DNA of 7,433 bases from Actinomycetota bacterium (GTDB lineage Bacteria; Actinomycetota; Actinomycetes; Nanopelagicales; Nanopelagicaceae). Under the pieces are notes generated by a model that did no database searches, was not told the DNA's origin, and was given only the letters and a program-made list of their open reading frames with translations. The stretch covers positions 1 through 7,433 of the forward strand of contig CANIAV010000036.1 of NCBI GenBank assembly GCA_947465365.1. Reading direction: 5' to 3'. Shown here in pieces: positions 6,379-7,433 of this stretch. How positions within the stretch are numbered: position 1 is the stretch's first letter; each line of letters starts with the position of its first letter. Both the position numbers and the translations under genes were made by a program.

Positions 6379-6384
6379 AAGGCC

Positions 6385-6993
6385 ATGACTACCGCCAGGG
6401 TTCGTGATCAGTATCACCACGGAGATCTTGAGGTTGCTCTCATAACAACGGCGCGTAAATTTGTGAAGAAGAATGGCTTAGAAAGTCTCTCGCTGCGCCA
6501 GATCGCCAATGAGATTGGTGTTAGCCCAAGTGCTGCTTACCATTATTTTCCAGATCGCAACTCGTTGTTGTCGGCGCTCGGATTCTCATTATTTGAGGAG
6601 CTGGCAGATTATCAAGAGCGCGAACTCGCCAAGGTTCCAGGCGCCAGCGCTCGTGCCGCAAGAGAGCGATTCAGAAATTTAGGCAGAACTTATTTCGATT
6701 GGGCAATTCGGGAACCACATTTTTTCAATCTTATGTTTAGCGACTTCTGTCTTATTGAATCTTCCATGGACCAGGCACGCGAAGAAAATCGCGCTTATCA
6801 AACACTTGTTCATTGCTTGGATGATTTAGTAGAAACTGGATCAATGGATAAGAAAGTGCGCGCTAGCGCCGAACTCTTATCTTGGTCGGTCGTGCACGGC
6901 ACGACTAGCCTGATTGTCAGCGGACATTTGGCTTCAGAAGATTTTGAACGAGCACTTGATTCTCTGGAACTAGCCCTAGGGATTAGAAAGTAG
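6385..6993 (+). CDS. TetR-family transcriptional repressor with WHG C-terminal domain, 202 aa
   Basis: DNA-binding regulator expected to repress the divergent mmpL gene and itself, and to release DNA when a small ligand binds. Seen: the usual opening RDQYHHGDL, a TetR helix-turn-helix at residues 35-54 (LSLRQIANEIGVS...AAYHYF), and an all-helical ligand domain with the W167-S-V-V-H171-G172 signature of the TetR-associated WHG domain. Length is normal. The ATG is supported by the conserved N-terminus. Upstream, GGGAG is 11 bases away and AAGG only two, so the ribosome-binding site is poor and a leaderless start is possible. The TAG stop is followed in the same frame by AAG-GTC-ATG and a 39-codon ORF. 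The ligand cannot be predicted; exporter substrates are often also the inducers. Confidence 0.94.
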   Translation: MTTARVRDQYHHGDLEVALITTARKFVKKNGLESLSLRQIANEIGVSPSAAYHYFPDRNSLLSALGFSLFEELADYQERELAKVPGASARAARERFRNLGRTYFDWAIREPHFFNLMFSDFCLIESSMDQAREENRAYQTLVHCLDDLVETGSMDKKVRASAELLSWSVVHGTTSLIVSGHLASEDFERALDSLELALGIRK

Positions 6994-6999
6994 AAGGTC

Positions 7000-7119
7000 A
7001 TGAGCGAACTTTTTCCCGCAACAACTGAAGATGAACGCGATTCACGCGAAGATCAGCGCGAAGCCGACCGTCGTGAATCAGAAATTAAAGGCGACAAGCC
7101 TCCGCATCACGACGATTAA
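7000..7119 (+). CDS. Small highly charged protein, 39 aa, function unknown
   Basis: ATG at 7000, TAA at 7117-7119. The product begins MSELFPAT, continues with a stretch rich in Asp, Glu and Arg (residues 9-30) and ends GDKPPHHDD, with no cysteine, aromatic core or membrane segment; it is probably disordered or a short helix. It starts six bases after the tetR stop and in the same frame. GAAGG (6993-6997) could serve as a close-set ribosome-binding site, and translation could be coupled to tetR. Its stop directly abuts the stop of the convergent zinc-ribbon gene. Its codon choice (GAA, GAT, CGC) resembles its neighbours. I do not recognise a family. Alternatives are non-coding sequence or a readthrough tail of TetR. 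Confidence 0.55.
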   Translation: MSELFPATTEDERDSREDQREADRRESEIKGDKPPHHDD

Positions 7120-7335
7120 TTAATCAGATTTTGCAGGAGTGGCTGGCGTTGCAGGTTTGGCCACTGAATCAGTTTTATAAAAACCTGAACCTTTAAAGAC
7201 AACGCCAACGGCTGAATAAACTTTTCGTACTTCACCCTTGCATTCTGGGCACTCGGTTAGTGGTTCATCGGAAAAGCTTTGAAAGGCTTCGAAGGCGTTC
7301 TCGCAGGCAGAACATTGGTATTGATATGTAGGCAT
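7120..7335 (-). CDS. FmdB-family zinc-ribbon protein, 71 aa
   Basis: Small putative regulatory protein of the FmdB / CxxC-CxxC family (Zn-ribbon_8 type). Seen: opening MPTYQYQC, then C8-x2-C11 and C29-x2-C32, the four zinc ligands; the conserved VVFKGSGFYKTDS segment at about 45-57; and a short Ala/Pro/Thr/Lys tail to the end. Length is within the usual range. The start is supported by AAAGGAG nine bases before the ATG. Its stop abuts that of the convergent 39-codon ORF with no base between. The biochemical role of the family is poorly defined; the name comes from a proposed regulator in formamidase/amidase operons, which should not be taken as its job here. Confidence 0.93.
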   Translation of the reverse strand: MPTYQYQCSACENAFEAFQSFSDEPLTECPECKGEVRKVYSAVGVVFKGSGFYKTDSVAKPATPATPAKSD

Positions 7336-7433
7336 TTGCGCTCACTCCTTTCCTAAATCACATCCGCGGGGACTAGTGGATCAGTCTAAGGAAGTGAGAC
7401 TATAGAGGCGAATTGAGACCACTCTCGCAGCGA
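7336..7433 (-). promoter_or_regulatory. Leader and possible promoter of the FmdB-like gene
   Basis: These 98 bases contain the ribosome-binding site AAAGGAG and, on the minus strand, two -10-like hexamers: TATAGT (7399-7404) and TAGACT (7383-7388). Neither has a good -35 at the right distance, so the promoter is only a candidate. No coding sequence is supported here. Confidence 0.25.

Noticed and set aside
7117..7124. TTAATTAA-like palindrome at the convergent stops
   Set aside because: It follows simply from two abutting TAA stop codons on opposite strands; there is no stem long enough for a terminator.
1..7433. Insertion sequence, prophage, CRISPR array, toxin-antitoxin or defence island
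   Set aside because: No transposase, integrase, spaced direct repeats or recognisable defence gene was seen; every large frame is explained by a housekeeping, redox, transport or regulatory gene.

Overview
The window most likely comes from a small-genome, low-GC actinobacterium, in the style of freshwater acI / Nanopelagicales lineages. The evidence is a close ChoD-type flavoprotein and an SDR of recognisably actinobacterial type, an actinobacterial WHG-domain TetR regulator, tRNA-Arg(CCT) without an encoded CCA, base composition by eye near the mid-40s % GC, and very tight packing (a 4-base gene overlap, two convergent stop codons with no base between them). The lineage is inferred from style, not from a search. 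I see no mobile element, CRISPR array, phage gene or broken gene.

Left block, minus strand, 3118 to 1: a choD-like GMC flavoprotein oxidoreductase overlaps a classical short-chain dehydrogenase by ATGA, so the two redox enzymes are probably co-translated. After an 81-base gap comes a secreted, coiled-coil-rich protein of unknown function that runs off the left edge. Upstream of choD, about 110 bases hold divergent candidate promoters for choD (leftward) and tRNA-Arg (rightward), with three consecutive 8-bp perfect palindromes between or inside them.

Middle block, minus strand, 6302 to 3318: a 702-residue MMPL (RND-superfamily) membrane exporter is followed after 36 bases by purU, 10-formyltetrahydrofolate deformylase. 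purU has no ribosome-binding site but a -10-like hexamer six bases before its ATG, so it may also be transcribed on its own as a leaderless message. purU and the tRNA converge, separated by 13 bases.

Right block: tetR is divergent from mmpL. The 82-base region between them holds a near-consensus promoter for mmpL and two related 17-bp operator-like sites 31 bp apart, placed over the mmpL -35 and the mmpL start site. This suggests a ligand-inducible efflux pump controlled by a self-regulated repressor. Behind tetR, in the same reading frame and three codons past its TAG, is a 39-codon charged small ORF. Its stop abuts the stop of a convergent FmdB-type zinc-ribbon gene. The last 98 bases are the leader of that gene.

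The best candidates for something undescribed are the operator architecture of tetR-mmpL, the 39-codon ORF, the secreted coiled-coil protein, and the ChoD-SDR pair with its ferredoxin-like cysteine cluster. None by itself shows a new system.
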